Source: Gammaproteobacteria bacterium
Lineage (GTDB): Bacteria > Pseudomonadota > Gammaproteobacteria > Pseudomonadales > Pseudohongiellaceae
Direction of reading: 5' to 3'
Length of the DNA stretch: 9,816 nucleotides
Assembly (NCBI GenBank): GCA_002719575.1
Contig: PBHS01000038.1
Coordinates: forward strand, 63,022 to 72,837
This document shows positions 1-8,473 of the stretch, in pieces. The translations under genes and the position numbers were made by a program. Each line of letters starts with the position of its first letter. The stretch's first letter is position 1. Below the pieces are notes generated by a model that worked only from the letters and a program-made list of their open reading frames with translations, made no database searches and was not told where the DNA came from.

Positions 1-186
1 CGGCCCCAGCCCTTCGACACCGATTGGCGTGGCGGTTTCTTCTGCCCTTGTCATGGCTCTCGCTTTGATCTGGCAGGGCGTGTCTACAGCGGCTCCCCTG
101 CGTCGAGGAATATGCAGGTACCCCCTTATTCATTCGAGTCAGAAAATATATTGGTAGTCGGTGTTGACGAGGAGACATCAGCATGA
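1..186 (+). CDS. petA: Rieske iron-sulfur subunit of the bc1 complex, C-terminal part (5' end outside window)
   Basis: The last 61 codons of a Rieske protein, read in the frame that begins at base 1. The second [2Fe-2S] cluster motif C-P-C-H-G-S is complete at residues 15-20 of the visible part. Its first Cys and its His supply one ligand of each type, and its second Cys makes the disulfide that stabilises the cluster. It is followed by the usual S-G-S-P-A and P-P-Y segments. The first cluster motif (CTHLGC type) and the N-terminal membrane anchor lie upstream of the window. In the bc1 complex this subunit takes the first electron from ubiquinol at the periplasmic Qo site and passes it to cytochrome c1. 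Its TGA (184-186) overlaps the ATG of the next gene in an ATGA arrangement, so the two are probably translationally coupled in one operon. Confidence 0.93.
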   Translation, partial: RPQPFDTDWRGGFFCPCHGSRFDLAGRVYSGSPASRNMQVPPYSFESENILVVGVDEETSA

Positions 187-2240
187 GCGATATTACTGGA
201 ACTGAAAATTCTAACGAGGCTCGTCAAAGACCCGGATGGTTGATTGGGGTGCGAGACTGGATCGACGCCCGCCTTCCTATAATGGATGCATGGAAGAAGC
301 ATCTTTCTGAGTATTACGCTCCGAAAAACTTTAATTTTTGGTACTACTTTGGTGTGCTTTCGATGCTGGTCCTGGTGATGCAGCTACTCACAGGGATTTG
401 GTTGACGATGAATTACACACCCTCTGCGGAAGCGGCATTCGCATCAGTCGAATACATTATGCGGGATGTGGACTTTGGCTGGCTCCTGCGTTATCTGCAT
501 TCGACGGGCGCATCAGCCTTCTTTTTTGTGGTTTACCTACACATGTTTCGTGGGCTCATGTATGGCTCGTATAAAAAACCAAGAGAATTAATCTGGGTCC
601 TGGGTATGGCCATCTATCTGGTGCTGATGGCCGAGGGATTTATGGGATACGTACTGCCTTGGGGGCAGATGTCTTATTGGGGAGCAAACGTTATCGTGTC
701 CCTGTTTGGCTCAATACCTGTAATCGGAGAGGACCTGCTGGTATGGATTCGCGGTGATTACCTGATCTCAGGCGCCACGCTTAATCGATTCTTCGCGCTG
801 CATGTGGTGGCTTTGCCAATTGTGCTTCTGGCGCTGGTGGTTTTGCATATACTTGCATTGCATGAGGTGGGTTCGAATAATCCTGACGGCATCAATATCA
901 AGGATAATAAGGGACCTGACGGTGTTCCAGTGGATGGCGTGCCTTTTCACCCTTACTACACGCTCTACCACGACCTTCCGGGTGTAATTCTCTTTTTGTT
1001 TGTGTTTTGCGCGATAGTATTCTTTGCCCCGGAAATGGGCGGATACTTTTTGGAAATTGCGAACTTTCAAGAAGCTGATTCACTTAAGACTCCCGAGCAT
1101 GTGCCGCCGGTTTGGTACTACACTCCATTTTACTCAATGCTACGCGCTGTTACTGTCCCGCTTTTCGGAATCGACTCCAAATTTTGGGGCATGTTGGTCA
1201 TGTTTGGCGCTATCGCAATTTTGTTTGTCTTACCCTGGTTAGACAAAAGTCCGGTCCGTTCAATGCGCTACAAGGGTTGGTATAGCCGAATCGCACTATT
1301 GTCGTTTGTCGTGGCATTTCTTATTCTCGGGGTGCTTGGTACGCAGGCAGTGAGCCCTGCCAAGACGGCTCTGGCCCAGTTCATGACTGTAGTCTACTTC
1401 GCTTATTTTCTGGCGATGCCTTGGTACACACTGAAAGAGCAAACCACGATTCCACCTGATCGGGTGACCGGACGATTTATTTCTGTTCCCCAGCTCGTCG
1501 GTTCAATAGTCCTATTGGCGCTTTTGGTCGGATTGCCCTTGATGCTTGTTTCAGGTAGTGCAGAAGCTGCATCTGCTGGGAATCTGGACCTTGAGAAAGT
1601 TGAAACAGACTTTGACGATAAAGAATCTCTGCAGCGTGGTTTTCGGACTTACATGAACTACTGCGCGAGCTGCCACGAGCTGGGCTACGCGCGCTATGAG
1701 CGAACGGCCGATGACCTTGGAATTCCGCATGATCTAGTCCTATCCAATTTGGTATTCGACGACTCACTTATCGGTGATCTGATAGTGAATGCTATGTCCG
1801 AAGAATCGGCTAAATCCTGGTTCGGCGCGGCCCCACCAGATTTAACCTTGGCAGGACGCGTTCACAGTCCAGATTGGCTGTACACCTATCTCAAATCTTT
1901 CTATAACGATTCCAGTCGACCGCTAGGTGCTAACAATAAGATCTACGCGAATGTTGGAATGCCGAATGTTTTGCATGAGTTGCAGGGTGATGTCGAATGC
2001 GATGACCATGGAAGCGGGAATCCGCTCGATTGTGAGCTCCACCACGTCGACGGTACGGGCTCTCTGAGCGAACACGAATTCGATAACTTGATCGCTGATC
2101 TTGTGAATTTCATGTATTACGTGGGCGAACCCGGTCGTGAAAATCGACGGGCAATCGGTATCTGGGTTTTGGCGTTTCTCGGATTGCTTTACATCCTTGC
2201 AGCGATGATGGGGCGGGAATTTTCCAAGGACTATCATTGA
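183..2240 (+). CDS. petBC: Cytochrome b - cytochrome c1 fusion polyprotein of the bc1 complex
   Basis: One 685-codon frame joins two subunits that most gammaproteobacteria encode separately. Residues 1 to about 430 are cytochrome b with eight predicted membrane helices. Haem ligands are H106/H120 and H207/H222, and the Qo-site motif reads P309-V-W-Y rather than PEWY. Residues 436-458 form an extra hydrophobic helix ending in S-A-E-A-A-S-A, which looks like a cytochrome c1 signal peptide with a signal peptidase I site after A462 or A465. Cytochrome c1 follows, with CASCH at 494-498, the likely axial Met at M593, a Cys pair at C606/C617 and a C-terminal anchor near 657-674. The start is set by GAGGAG eight bases before the ATG and by the overlap with petA. 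By analogy with FbcH of Bradyrhizobium, signal peptidase probably cuts it into separate b and c1. No stop codon is visible at the junction. Confidence 0.93.
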   Translation: MSDITGTENSNEARQRPGWLIGVRDWIDARLPIMDAWKKHLSEYYAPKNFNFWYYFGVLSMLVLVMQLLTGIWLTMNYTPSAEAAFASVEYIMRDVDFGWLLRYLHSTGASAFFFVVYLHMFRGLMYGSYKKPRELIWVLGMAIYLVLMAEGFMGYVLPWGQMSYWGANVIVSLFGSIPVIGEDLLVWIRGDYLISGATLNRFFALHVVALPIVLLALVVLHILALHEVGSNNPDGINIKDNKGPDGVPVDGVPFHPYYTLYHDLPGVILFLFVFCAIVFFAPEMGGYFLEIANFQEADSLKTPEHVPPVWYYTPFYSMLRAVTVPLFGIDSKFWGMLVMFGAIAILFVLPWLDKSPVRSMRYKGWYSRIALLSFVVAFLILGVLGTQAVSPAKTALAQFMTVVYFAYFLAMPWYTLKEQTTIPPDRVTGRFISVPQLVGSIVLLALLVGLPLMLVSGSAEAASAGNLDLEKVETDFDDKESLQRGFRTYMNYCASCHELGYARYERTADDLGIPHDLVLSNLVFDDSLIGDLIVNAMSEESAKSWFGAAPPDLTLAGRVHSPDWLYTYLKSFYNDSSRPLGANNKIYANVGMPNVLHELQGDVECDDHGSGNPLDCELHHVDGTGSLSEHEFDNLIADLVNFMYYVGEPGRENRRAIGIWVLAFLGLLYILAAMMGREFSKDYH

Positions 2241-2296
2241 CAAGCTAGTGTTCCGCAGGCGAAAAAGAAAATAATGACCGAACTAGGGGACGAAAC

Positions 2297-2929
2297 ATGG
2301 GTGTAGTTGCGAAACGATCGTCAATGACATTCTATTCCGATGGAATAAGCCACTACAGTCACAGAGTGCGTATCGTACTCGCAGAAAAAGGCGTCACTGT
2401 AGAAACTATTGATGTTGATCCTGACAATAAGCCTGAGGATCTTGCGTCACTGAACCCATACAACAATCTCCCGACTCTGGTTGATAGGGATTTGGTTCTG
2501 TACGAAGCCGATATCATGATGGAGTACCTCGATGAGCGATTTCCTCATCCGCCTTTGTTTCCAGTTTATCCTGTTGCCAGGGCCCAGAGCCGACTCTGGA
2601 TTTATCGGATCAGGCAAGACTGGTGTGAGCTTGTCGACGGCCTAATGGCCGGTGACGATACTCCCTCCCATCTCGAGAAAAAACGAAAGGAATTACGTGA
2701 AAGCCTAATTTCTATCGCGCCAATTTTTGGCGAGAAACCTTACTTCATGAGCGATGAGTTTACCATTGTCGATTGCGTAGTGACGCCAATCCTCTGGCGC
2801 CTGCCTGCTATGGGTATTGAACTGCCCAAAAATAAAGCAACCAAGCCGCTTCTTGCGTATCGTGACCGCTTGTTCGAGCGTGATTCAGTGGTGGCCAGTA
2901 TGTCGGAACAAGAAAAAGAGATGGGTTAA
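2297..2929 (+). CDS. sspA: Stringent starvation protein A, RNA polymerase-associated
   Basis: 210 residues, close to the 212 of E. coli SspA as I recall it, and alignable by eye over the whole length. It has a GST fold: a thioredoxin-like N-terminal domain (about 10-85) with SHRVRIVLAEKG and LPTLVDR, then an all-alpha C-terminal domain. The surface P83-H84-P85 in the FPHPP segment matches the patch needed for SspA activity in E. coli, and KPYFMSDEFTIVDC is the usual C-terminal-domain signature. Like other SspA proteins it is not expected to have glutathione transferase activity. In relatives it binds sigma70 RNA polymerase in stationary phase and acid stress. The ATG at 2297 has AGGGGA at 2285-2290, six bases upstream. 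It lies 56 bases after petBC, so it may be read from the pet promoter or from its own. Confidence 0.95.
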   Translation: MGVVAKRSSMTFYSDGISHYSHRVRIVLAEKGVTVETIDVDPDNKPEDLASLNPYNNLPTLVDRDLVLYEADIMMEYLDERFPHPPLFPVYPVARAQSRLWIYRIRQDWCELVDGLMAGDDTPSHLEKKRKELRESLISIAPIFGEKPYFMSDEFTIVDCVVTPILWRLPAMGIELPKNKATKPLLAYRDRLFERDSVVASMSEQEKEMG

Positions 2930-2968
2930 TCCTGAGACCTTGGTTTGAGTTATGAAGGGCTAGCATTC

Positions 2969-3394
2969 ATGGTAATGACTTCAAGCCGTCCATACGTGGT
3001 AAGAGCCCTCTACGAATGGATTGTCGAGAACAATTGCACCCCGTACATCTTGGTCAATGCCTTTGAAGCTGGTGTTGAGGTACCGCAAGAGCACGTGCGT
3101 GACGGGCAGATTGTCCTAAACATATCCCCGATGGCGGTCAGCAACCTGCATCTGGGTAATGAGAGTCTAAATTTTGAAGGGCGTTTTGGAGGGGTTCCCA
3201 AAACTGTCAATGTGCCCATGATTGCCGTGTGCGGAATTTACGCAAAAGAAAACGGTCAGGGAATGATTTTCGACCCTGAGTCCACTCCGCCCGAACCGCC
3301 GGAACCAAGGCCTACAATTTCTGAGGAAACAACTAACTCCGGTCCTTCAGACAAAAGGGCAGCCCTCAAGCCTTCTCTACGTATTGTCAAGTGA
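2969..3394 (+). CDS. sspB: ClpXP specificity adaptor SspB
   Basis: SspB tethers ssrA-tagged and some other substrates to the ClpXP protease. The folded substrate-binding domain spans about residues 4-107 from this start (SSRPYVVRALYEWI, RDGQIVLNISPMAV, FEGRFGG, IYAKENGQGM). An acidic, proline-rich linker follows, and then a C-terminal tail ending L-R-I-V-K, the short ClpX-docking motif. The linker is shorter than in E. coli SspB. I chose the ATG at 2969 because GAAGGG (2954-2959) sits nine bases upstream. The ATG at 2975 (MTSSRPY) matches relatives equally well and may be the true start. A longer form from a TTG at 2945 adds residues that do not resemble the family. It lies 39 bases after sspA and its end faces dolP with eight bases between the stop codons. 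Confidence 0.93.
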   Translation: MVMTSSRPYVVRALYEWIVENNCTPYILVNAFEAGVEVPQEHVRDGQIVLNISPMAVSNLHLGNESLNFEGRFGGVPKTVNVPMIAVCGIYAKENGQGMIFDPESTPPEPPEPRPTISEETTNSGPSDKRAALKPSLRIVK

Positions 3395-3402
3395 GCAGCA
3401 CT

Positions 3403-4712
<1,310 letters not shown>

Positions 4713-4771
4713 TTAAATCCATGGAGTTTGATGGTCGAGCAGACTTTTTGAACCCGAGTTCATAAAGGCGG

Positions 4772-4791
4772 CAGGTATAGACCTGATACCT
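4772..4791. repeat. Nested inverted repeats (two alternative hairpins or an operator-like dyad)
   Basis: Two overlapping perfect palindromes share one arm region. CAGGT/ACCTG (4772-4776 and 4781-4785) encloses a four-base loop. AGGTAT/ATACCT (4773-4778 and 4786-4791) encloses seven bases. As RNA only one of the two can form at a time. As DNA this resembles an operator. It lies about 200 bases upstream of the isomerase start. No function is known to me. Confidence 0.45.
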
Positions 4792-4937
4792 ACGATTTTT
4801 AAAATGCGCGATTGTCCCACTTATCCTGGCCTGGTTGCGGTTCGTGCTGGTTTCAGTGGGCGAGCCGTATAGTTCCTTTTTTATATCCGAACTCAATAGA
4901 GATCTCCCCCGAGTGGCGTTTCTTCATGAAGAATTGT

Positions 4938-4959
4938 ATTTCTCCGATTTCGGAGGAAT
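4938..4959. repeat. Nine-base-pair stem-loop downstream of lpoA
   Basis: Arms at 4938-4946 and 4951-4959 pair over nine positions, one a G-U wobble when read on the plus strand, around a four-base ATTT loop. In the lpoA (minus) direction the core CTCCG/CGGAG pairs, but no T tract follows. It could trim or slow the end of the lpoA transcript but does not meet the usual picture of an intrinsic terminator. Confidence 0.4.
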
Positions 4960-5047
4960 AGACTTTGGTGGTTAGCTGTAGACTTTGGGGTAGAAGAGCT
5001 TAACGGAGGGACGTTCTGCATTCGGTCCGATCAGTGAACTAAGCACT

Positions 5048-6901
5048 CTAGTGATTTAAGTCTGGTAAAAAGGGGGGGAGCAACACTCTATGACGCTTGA
5101 CGGTGCCATTCTGAAACTGAGCGAAATCCAAGCTACGGTGAATCCTTCTAGTCTCCGATAGCGTCAGGGTCCCGGTCGCACCAAGTACCTCAGCATTATC
5201 CCAATTAGTCATTTGGTTAAGGCGGGGGTATAGCCTGAAACTGTCGACGCCCAGTGCCCGAAGTCTCTGCGATGAGCCCGGTGCCGTTCTTAGTTCCCTG
5301 TTGATTTTTTGTTTTAGACTTCCATCTTCCAACAGCCACGGTACGTCGGCAAACCAAATGCCCTCCAGATCGCGGTTTCCCGTTGATTTCGAAAAACCAT
5401 CGAATACAGATGGCAAAGCGAATACTGGGACATTAGCGGCGAAGTAAAAGGCAAGCGTCGGCTTAATCAGGCGCGCTTGACGAGCATTGGCGACAAGGAA
5501 GATAAAGTCTATGTCCTGCCGGCGTCTCGGTATGAATTCAATATTATTGCGCGGCAAGAGGCCCCTGAGTTTTCGTAGGCGATCTTCGCTCGCATCGATT
5601 GCCAAAAGATTTTTGATGACGGTGCTGTAATCATTGGTCTCTCCATAAGTGGCAGAAGAAACGACGCTTCCACCTCGTCTCTGCCAATCTACTGAGAACG
5701 CTGATCGCAAACGCCGATAGTCAGGCGCGTCCGGTGCGATAAGTGCCGCATTGCGATACCCTCGTGCCCATGCAAGATTGAGTACTTGAGAAATTTCATC
5801 AGCGGGCGCTAGCCCAAACTGGTATAGATTCTGTGGTGACTGTCTAGCTGATTCTGCGTAATTTAGAGCCAACGTTGGAACCGGTAAGCTTTCCTTTGCC
5901 GCCAGTTGATTCACCATTGATTTGCTCAGAGGCCCTATGATTAGCTCTGCACCTTCATCGATTGCTTGCTGGTAAATGGGCTCTATGTCAGCCAACATAG
6001 TGGTATCGTAAGTAGAGACAGTGGGTACTTCTCTGCTGATTTCGAGTGATTCGTAGTAAGCGCTGAAAAATCCCTCCTGGATCGCGATGCCAGCAGTTTG
6101 CTTCAGCGGAAGCAAGAGAGCGATTTTTCGTGGACGGCTATCCCACAGAGACCGCAATGCAGCTAGGTCTGACGGAAGGACCTGTGCTGCAGTATGACTG
6201 GTCCAAATTGAACGCCAGCGTTCAATGGCGTTGAGTTGGCTTCGAATGTTGCTCTCATCCGCCCGATAGACGCGTGCGAGTTCTATCCAACCTCGCAACT
6301 CGTAGCTGTTGGCTTCTCCGGCCAGCTGTTCCAGTTCGGTCGCTTCCAGAGAAAGCAATAATTGCCACAGCGCTTCAATATTCTGCGTCAGTTTTGGATG
6401 GTTCAAAGTTTTAGCTGCTAGGGCATAAGAGGCAACTGCGGCGGCAATGGAGTTTCTCTCACGATGGAGGTCTCCAAGCGTCGAATAAAGCTCCGGTGCC
6501 GCAGGATCGTCTGCTTTCAGATCTCTTACAAGACTCCCGGTTAACCAGCGCAAAGCGGCTGACGTGTCATCCCGCGCGATAGCTAAATCGGCTTGCAGTT
6601 GCGCGTAAGCAATCTTGATTGAGGGCGGCAGATTGATCGGGCGTTCAATGCGATTTATCAACTCCCCCGCCCGTCCAAATTTGGACTCTGCAAGCAGCAT
6701 TCTTGCGGCTTGGACTAGGTAACTTGCCGCTTTGCTTCCAGATGAGTCGTCAGCTTTTTCGATAAGTGTCAAGGCTTGCTTCAGAGTGGCGCTCTCATCG
6801 GCGGGCGAATGCGAGTCTGAAAGGTCGCTGGTGCTGCAGGATAATAGAGTCGTGAGACTCAGAATTTTCAATGGAGCTGCGAGGCATCTGCGCGGTATCA
6901 T
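5048..6901 (-). CDS. lpoA: Outer-membrane lipoprotein activator of penicillin-binding protein, LpoA (LppC family)
   Basis: 617 residues from the ATG at 6901, close to Pseudomonas LpoA and somewhat shorter than E. coli LpoA. The signal peptide begins M-I-P-R-R and ends in L-L-S-C22, a lipobox, so the mature protein should be lipidated and placed in the outer membrane. Residues about 35-250 are an alpha-helical, TPR-like N-terminal domain. From about 258 (RKIALLLPL) to 612 there is a periplasmic-binding-protein-like domain with the family segments ELIIGPLSKS and RRRQDIDFIFL. LpoA crosses the periplasm to stimulate the class A synthase PBP1a. An in-frame ATG at 6979 would add 26 residues and bury the signal peptide, so I rejected it. 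The gene is divergent from rsmI, with 88 bases between start codons. Confidence 0.92.
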   Translation of the reverse strand: MIPRRCLAAPLKILSLTTLLSCSTSDLSDSHSPADESATLKQALTLIEKADDSSGSKAASYLVQAARMLLAESKFGRAGELINRIERPINLPPSIKIAYAQLQADLAIARDDTSAALRWLTGSLVRDLKADDPAAPELYSTLGDLHRERNSIAAAVASYALAAKTLNHPKLTQNIEALWQLLLSLEATELEQLAGEANSYELRGWIELARVYRADESNIRSQLNAIERWRSIWTSHTAAQVLPSDLAALRSLWDSRPRKIALLLPLKQTAGIAIQEGFFSAYYESLEISREVPTVSTYDTTMLADIEPIYQQAIDEGAELIIGPLSKSMVNQLAAKESLPVPTLALNYAESARQSPQNLYQFGLAPADEISQVLNLAWARGYRNAALIAPDAPDYRRLRSAFSVDWQRRGGSVVSSATYGETNDYSTVIKNLLAIDASEDRLRKLRGLLPRNNIEFIPRRRQDIDFIFLVANARQARLIKPTLAFYFAANVPVFALPSVFDGFSKSTGNRDLEGIWFADVPWLLEDGSLKQKINRELRTAPGSSQRLRALGVDSFRLYPRLNQMTNWDNAEVLGATGTLTLSETRRIHRSLDFAQFQNGTVKRHRVLLPPFLPDLNH

Positions 6902-6974
6902 GGGAAGCTCTGTCGTCAAAGGATTGAAAAGAGTAATACAAGTGTGTGACCCGGGCAATTCTCCAAGTAAATCC

Positions 6975-6983
6975 ATCATACCA
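6975..6983 (-). promoter_or_regulatory. Possible extended -10 promoter element for lpoA
   Basis: On the minus strand TGGTATGAT is a full TG-n plus TATAAT-like extended -10 with one mismatch. No good -35 is visible, which an extended -10 can tolerate. Start of transcription near 6968 would give a leader of about 67 bases to the ATG at 6901. It would also exclude the longer 6979 start. The element lies only six bases from the rsmI ATG on the other strand. Confidence 0.3.
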
Positions 6984-6989
6984 GCGTCT

Positions 6990-7835
6990 ATGATTCAAGG
7001 ATCGACTCTGTTCGTTGTATCGACTCCCATTGGCAATTTGAATGACATTTCCCTGCGGGCGATTGAGGTGCTCAAGGCGGTCCAGTTAATTGCGGCGGAA
7101 GACACAAGGCAAACGCAGAAGCTTCTCAATCACTATGGCATCAAAACGCGTCTGACAGCTTTTCATGACTTCTCAGACCATAGTGCGGCCCAGCGGTTGA
7201 TTCAAAGGCTAAAAAATGGCGATTCAATTGCGCTGGTTTCTGATGCTGGCACGCCGCTTATCTCAGATCCGGGCTTTGGACTCGTCGTGGCGGCAAGAAG
7301 AGCTGGTTTGACCGTTTTGCCCATACCGGGACCCAGCGCGTTCGTCGCTGCGCTGAGTGTGGCAGGACTGCCGACTGATCGGTTTAGTTTTGAAGGTTTC
7401 CTTCCAGCGAAACCCGGTCCGAGAGAAAAAAGCCTTGCTGCGTTGGCAACCGAGCAGCGCACAATGGTTTTTTACGAGGCGCCTCACCGCATCACGCGGA
7501 TGCTTCAGGCTTGCGCGTCGCATTTTGAGAGTTCCCGTCAGGTCTTTGTGGGAAGAGAGCTTACGAAAAGATTTGAGCAGCATTATTCTGGAACGTTGAC
7601 ATCGGCCCTGTCATGGTTGGCTGAAAATAATCACCATACCAAAGGCGAGTTTGTTGTCGTGATTGCGGGTGGGCATGAGTCTGCTTGTCAAGAAGCTAGG
7701 ATGAAAAAAGCGGAGGCGCAGGTTGCGGAGCTCCGACAGGAAATGTCGATGAAAAAAGCGGTTGCCTTCATAAGTGCCTTTCTAGGATTGTCAAAAAATG
7801 AGTTGTATAGACGAGTACTGGAACAAGATCAATAA
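6990..7835 (+). CDS. rsmI: 16S rRNA 2'-O-ribose methyltransferase RsmI
   Basis: 281 residues with the tetrapyrrole-methylase fold of RsmI: TPIGNL (12-17), AEDTR (36-40), SDAGTP (84-89), ISDPG (91-95) and PGPSA (113-117). FEGFLPAKPG and the RELTK segment (189-193) are further family marks. The C-terminal 30 residues (KKAVAFISAFLGLSKNELYRR) are the small helical domain seen in E. coli RsmI. The enzyme uses S-adenosylmethionine to methylate the ribose 2'-O of C1402 in 16S rRNA, helping decoding accuracy. RsmH, encoded at the end of this window, methylates the base of the same nucleotide. The frame is open far upstream across the lpoA start, but homology begins at M-I-Q-G-S, so I chose 6990. No clear ribosome-binding site precedes it. 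Confidence 0.94.
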   Translation: MIQGSTLFVVSTPIGNLNDISLRAIEVLKAVQLIAAEDTRQTQKLLNHYGIKTRLTAFHDFSDHSAAQRLIQRLKNGDSIALVSDAGTPLISDPGFGLVVAARRAGLTVLPIPGPSAFVAALSVAGLPTDRFSFEGFLPAKPGPREKSLAALATEQRTMVFYEAPHRITRMLQACASHFESSRQVFVGRELTKRFEQHYSGTLTSALSWLAENNHHTKGEFVVVIAGGHESACQEARMKKAEAQVAELRQEMSMKKAVAFISAFLGLSKNELYRRVLEQDQ

Positions 7836-7856
7836 ACAGGCTGTCGGCCTCAACGA

Positions 7857-7891
7857 TTGCGTCGCCGTTTGCGACGTTCTACACTCTGATC
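7857..7891 (+). promoter_or_regulatory. sigma70 promoter of rnpB
   Basis: TTGCGT (7857-7862), a 17-base spacer, then TACACT (7880-7885), with the inferred RNA 5' end at 7892, seven bases after the -10. It begins 21 bases after the rsmI stop, so rnpB can be transcribed independently. A seven-bp dyad (7859-7865 and 7871-7877, loop CGTTT) fills most of the spacer. Confidence 0.65.
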
Positions 7892-8254
7892 GAGTCAGCC
7901 GGACAATTGCTGCAGCGCGTCCCTTCGTGGGCCGTGTCTGCAGAGGAAAGTCCGGGCTCCACAGAGCAGGGTGCCAGGTAACACCTGGGGGGCGTGAGCC
8001 CACGGCAAGTGCAGCAGAAAATATACCGCCAAATCGCGTCGGTGATTGGGTAAGGGTGAAATGGTGCGGTAAGAGCGCACCGCGCGACTGGTAACAGCTC
8101 GTGGCAAGGTAAACCCCACTCGGAGCAAGGCCAAATAGGGATCCTACGATGCTGCTCGCATTGGATTCGGGTAGGCCGCTACAAGTCTGCGGTGACGCAG
8201 ATTGCAGATGAATAATTGTCCTAGACAGAACCCGGCTTACAGGCTGACTCGCTA
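7892..8254 (+). ncRNA. rnpB: RNase P RNA, bacterial type A
   Basis: This is the catalytic RNA of ribonuclease P, which removes 5' leaders from pre-tRNAs. Conserved blocks appear in order: GAGGAAAGTCCGGGCTCC near 7946-7963, CAGGGTGCCAGGTAAC, GGTGCGGTAAGAGCGCACC (tRNA 3'-CCA-binding L15 loop with GGTAA), GGAGCAAGGCCAAATAGGG, and ACAGAACCCGGCTTA near 8225-8239. Helix P1 closes perfectly over nine pairs (7892-7900 with 8242-8250). P2 closes over eight (7901-7908 with 8214-8221). P16/P17 appears as a CTGCG-type hairpin near 8186-8200. Length is about 363 bases, usual for type A. The 5' end is set by P1 and the promoter spacing. The 3' end is placed by analogy with E. coli and may be off by a few bases. 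Confidence 0.95.
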
Positions 8255-8286
8255 ATTCTTTCGTTAGGCTTATTTTCCTCTTTTTA

Positions 8287-8332
8287 TTTTACTTGGCATG
8301 CATGTGCCAGGTGAAAGTCCTTTCCTTTTTTT
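8287..8332 (+). terminator. Intrinsic terminator downstream of rnpB
   Basis: A 12-pair stem (8287-8298 with 8305-8316, two G-U wobbles) closes a six-base TGCATG loop. Four bases later comes TTTCCTTTTTTT (8321-8332). It stands 33 bases after the mature RNase P RNA end, so the primary transcript would carry a tail that nucleases trim. The four-base gap before the T run makes it less than ideal. Confidence 0.65.
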
Positions 8333-8444
8333 ATCGCTATCGAACTGCATGAAATGGTTTTCAACTTAAATAAAGGCTTTTTGAAGGAGTAGACCGCGGA
8401 TAGCGGCAAGATCACGAGATTTATTGAAAAAAATATAAATTGTC

Positions 8445-8473
8445 TTGCACAGCAGCCGATCACTTCCTATAGT
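8445..8473 (+). promoter_or_regulatory. sigma70 promoter of the mraZ (mra/dcw) operon
   Basis: TTGCAC (8445-8450), a spacer of exactly 17 bases, then TATAGT (8468-8473). Both hexamers are close to consensus. Transcription would start near 8480, giving a leader of about 92 bases to the mraZ ATG. The -10 overlaps the first unit of the operator array, so MraZ binding should block RNA polymerase directly. Confidence 0.75.

Noticed and set aside
768..1070. Minus-strand frames within petBC and other genes (for example 768-1070, 1477-1767, 1923-2243, 9176-9682)
   Set aside because: They lie opposite strongly supported coding sequence and show no family signature; they are shadows.
2237..2242. Perfect TTGACA overlapping the petBC stop codon, as a possible sspA -35
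   Set aside because: At 16 to 18 bases downstream there is only GCGAAA/CGAAAA/GAAAAA, nothing like a -10; TAATGA is 29 bases away.
6902..6979. Longer lpoA from the ATG at 6979
   Set aside because: It would place 26 extra residues before a normal lipoprotein signal peptide and would start upstream of the likely transcription start.
6732..6989. N-terminal extension of rsmI upstream of 6990
   Set aside because: It is antisense to the lpoA signal peptide and N-terminal region and has no similarity to RsmI, whose homology begins at M-I-Q-G-S-T-L.
8255..8280. TAA/TTA hairpin with T-rich tail immediately after rnpB as its terminator
   Set aside because: Only about four pairs form before a G-G mismatch; the hairpin at 8287-8316 with its T run is far stronger.
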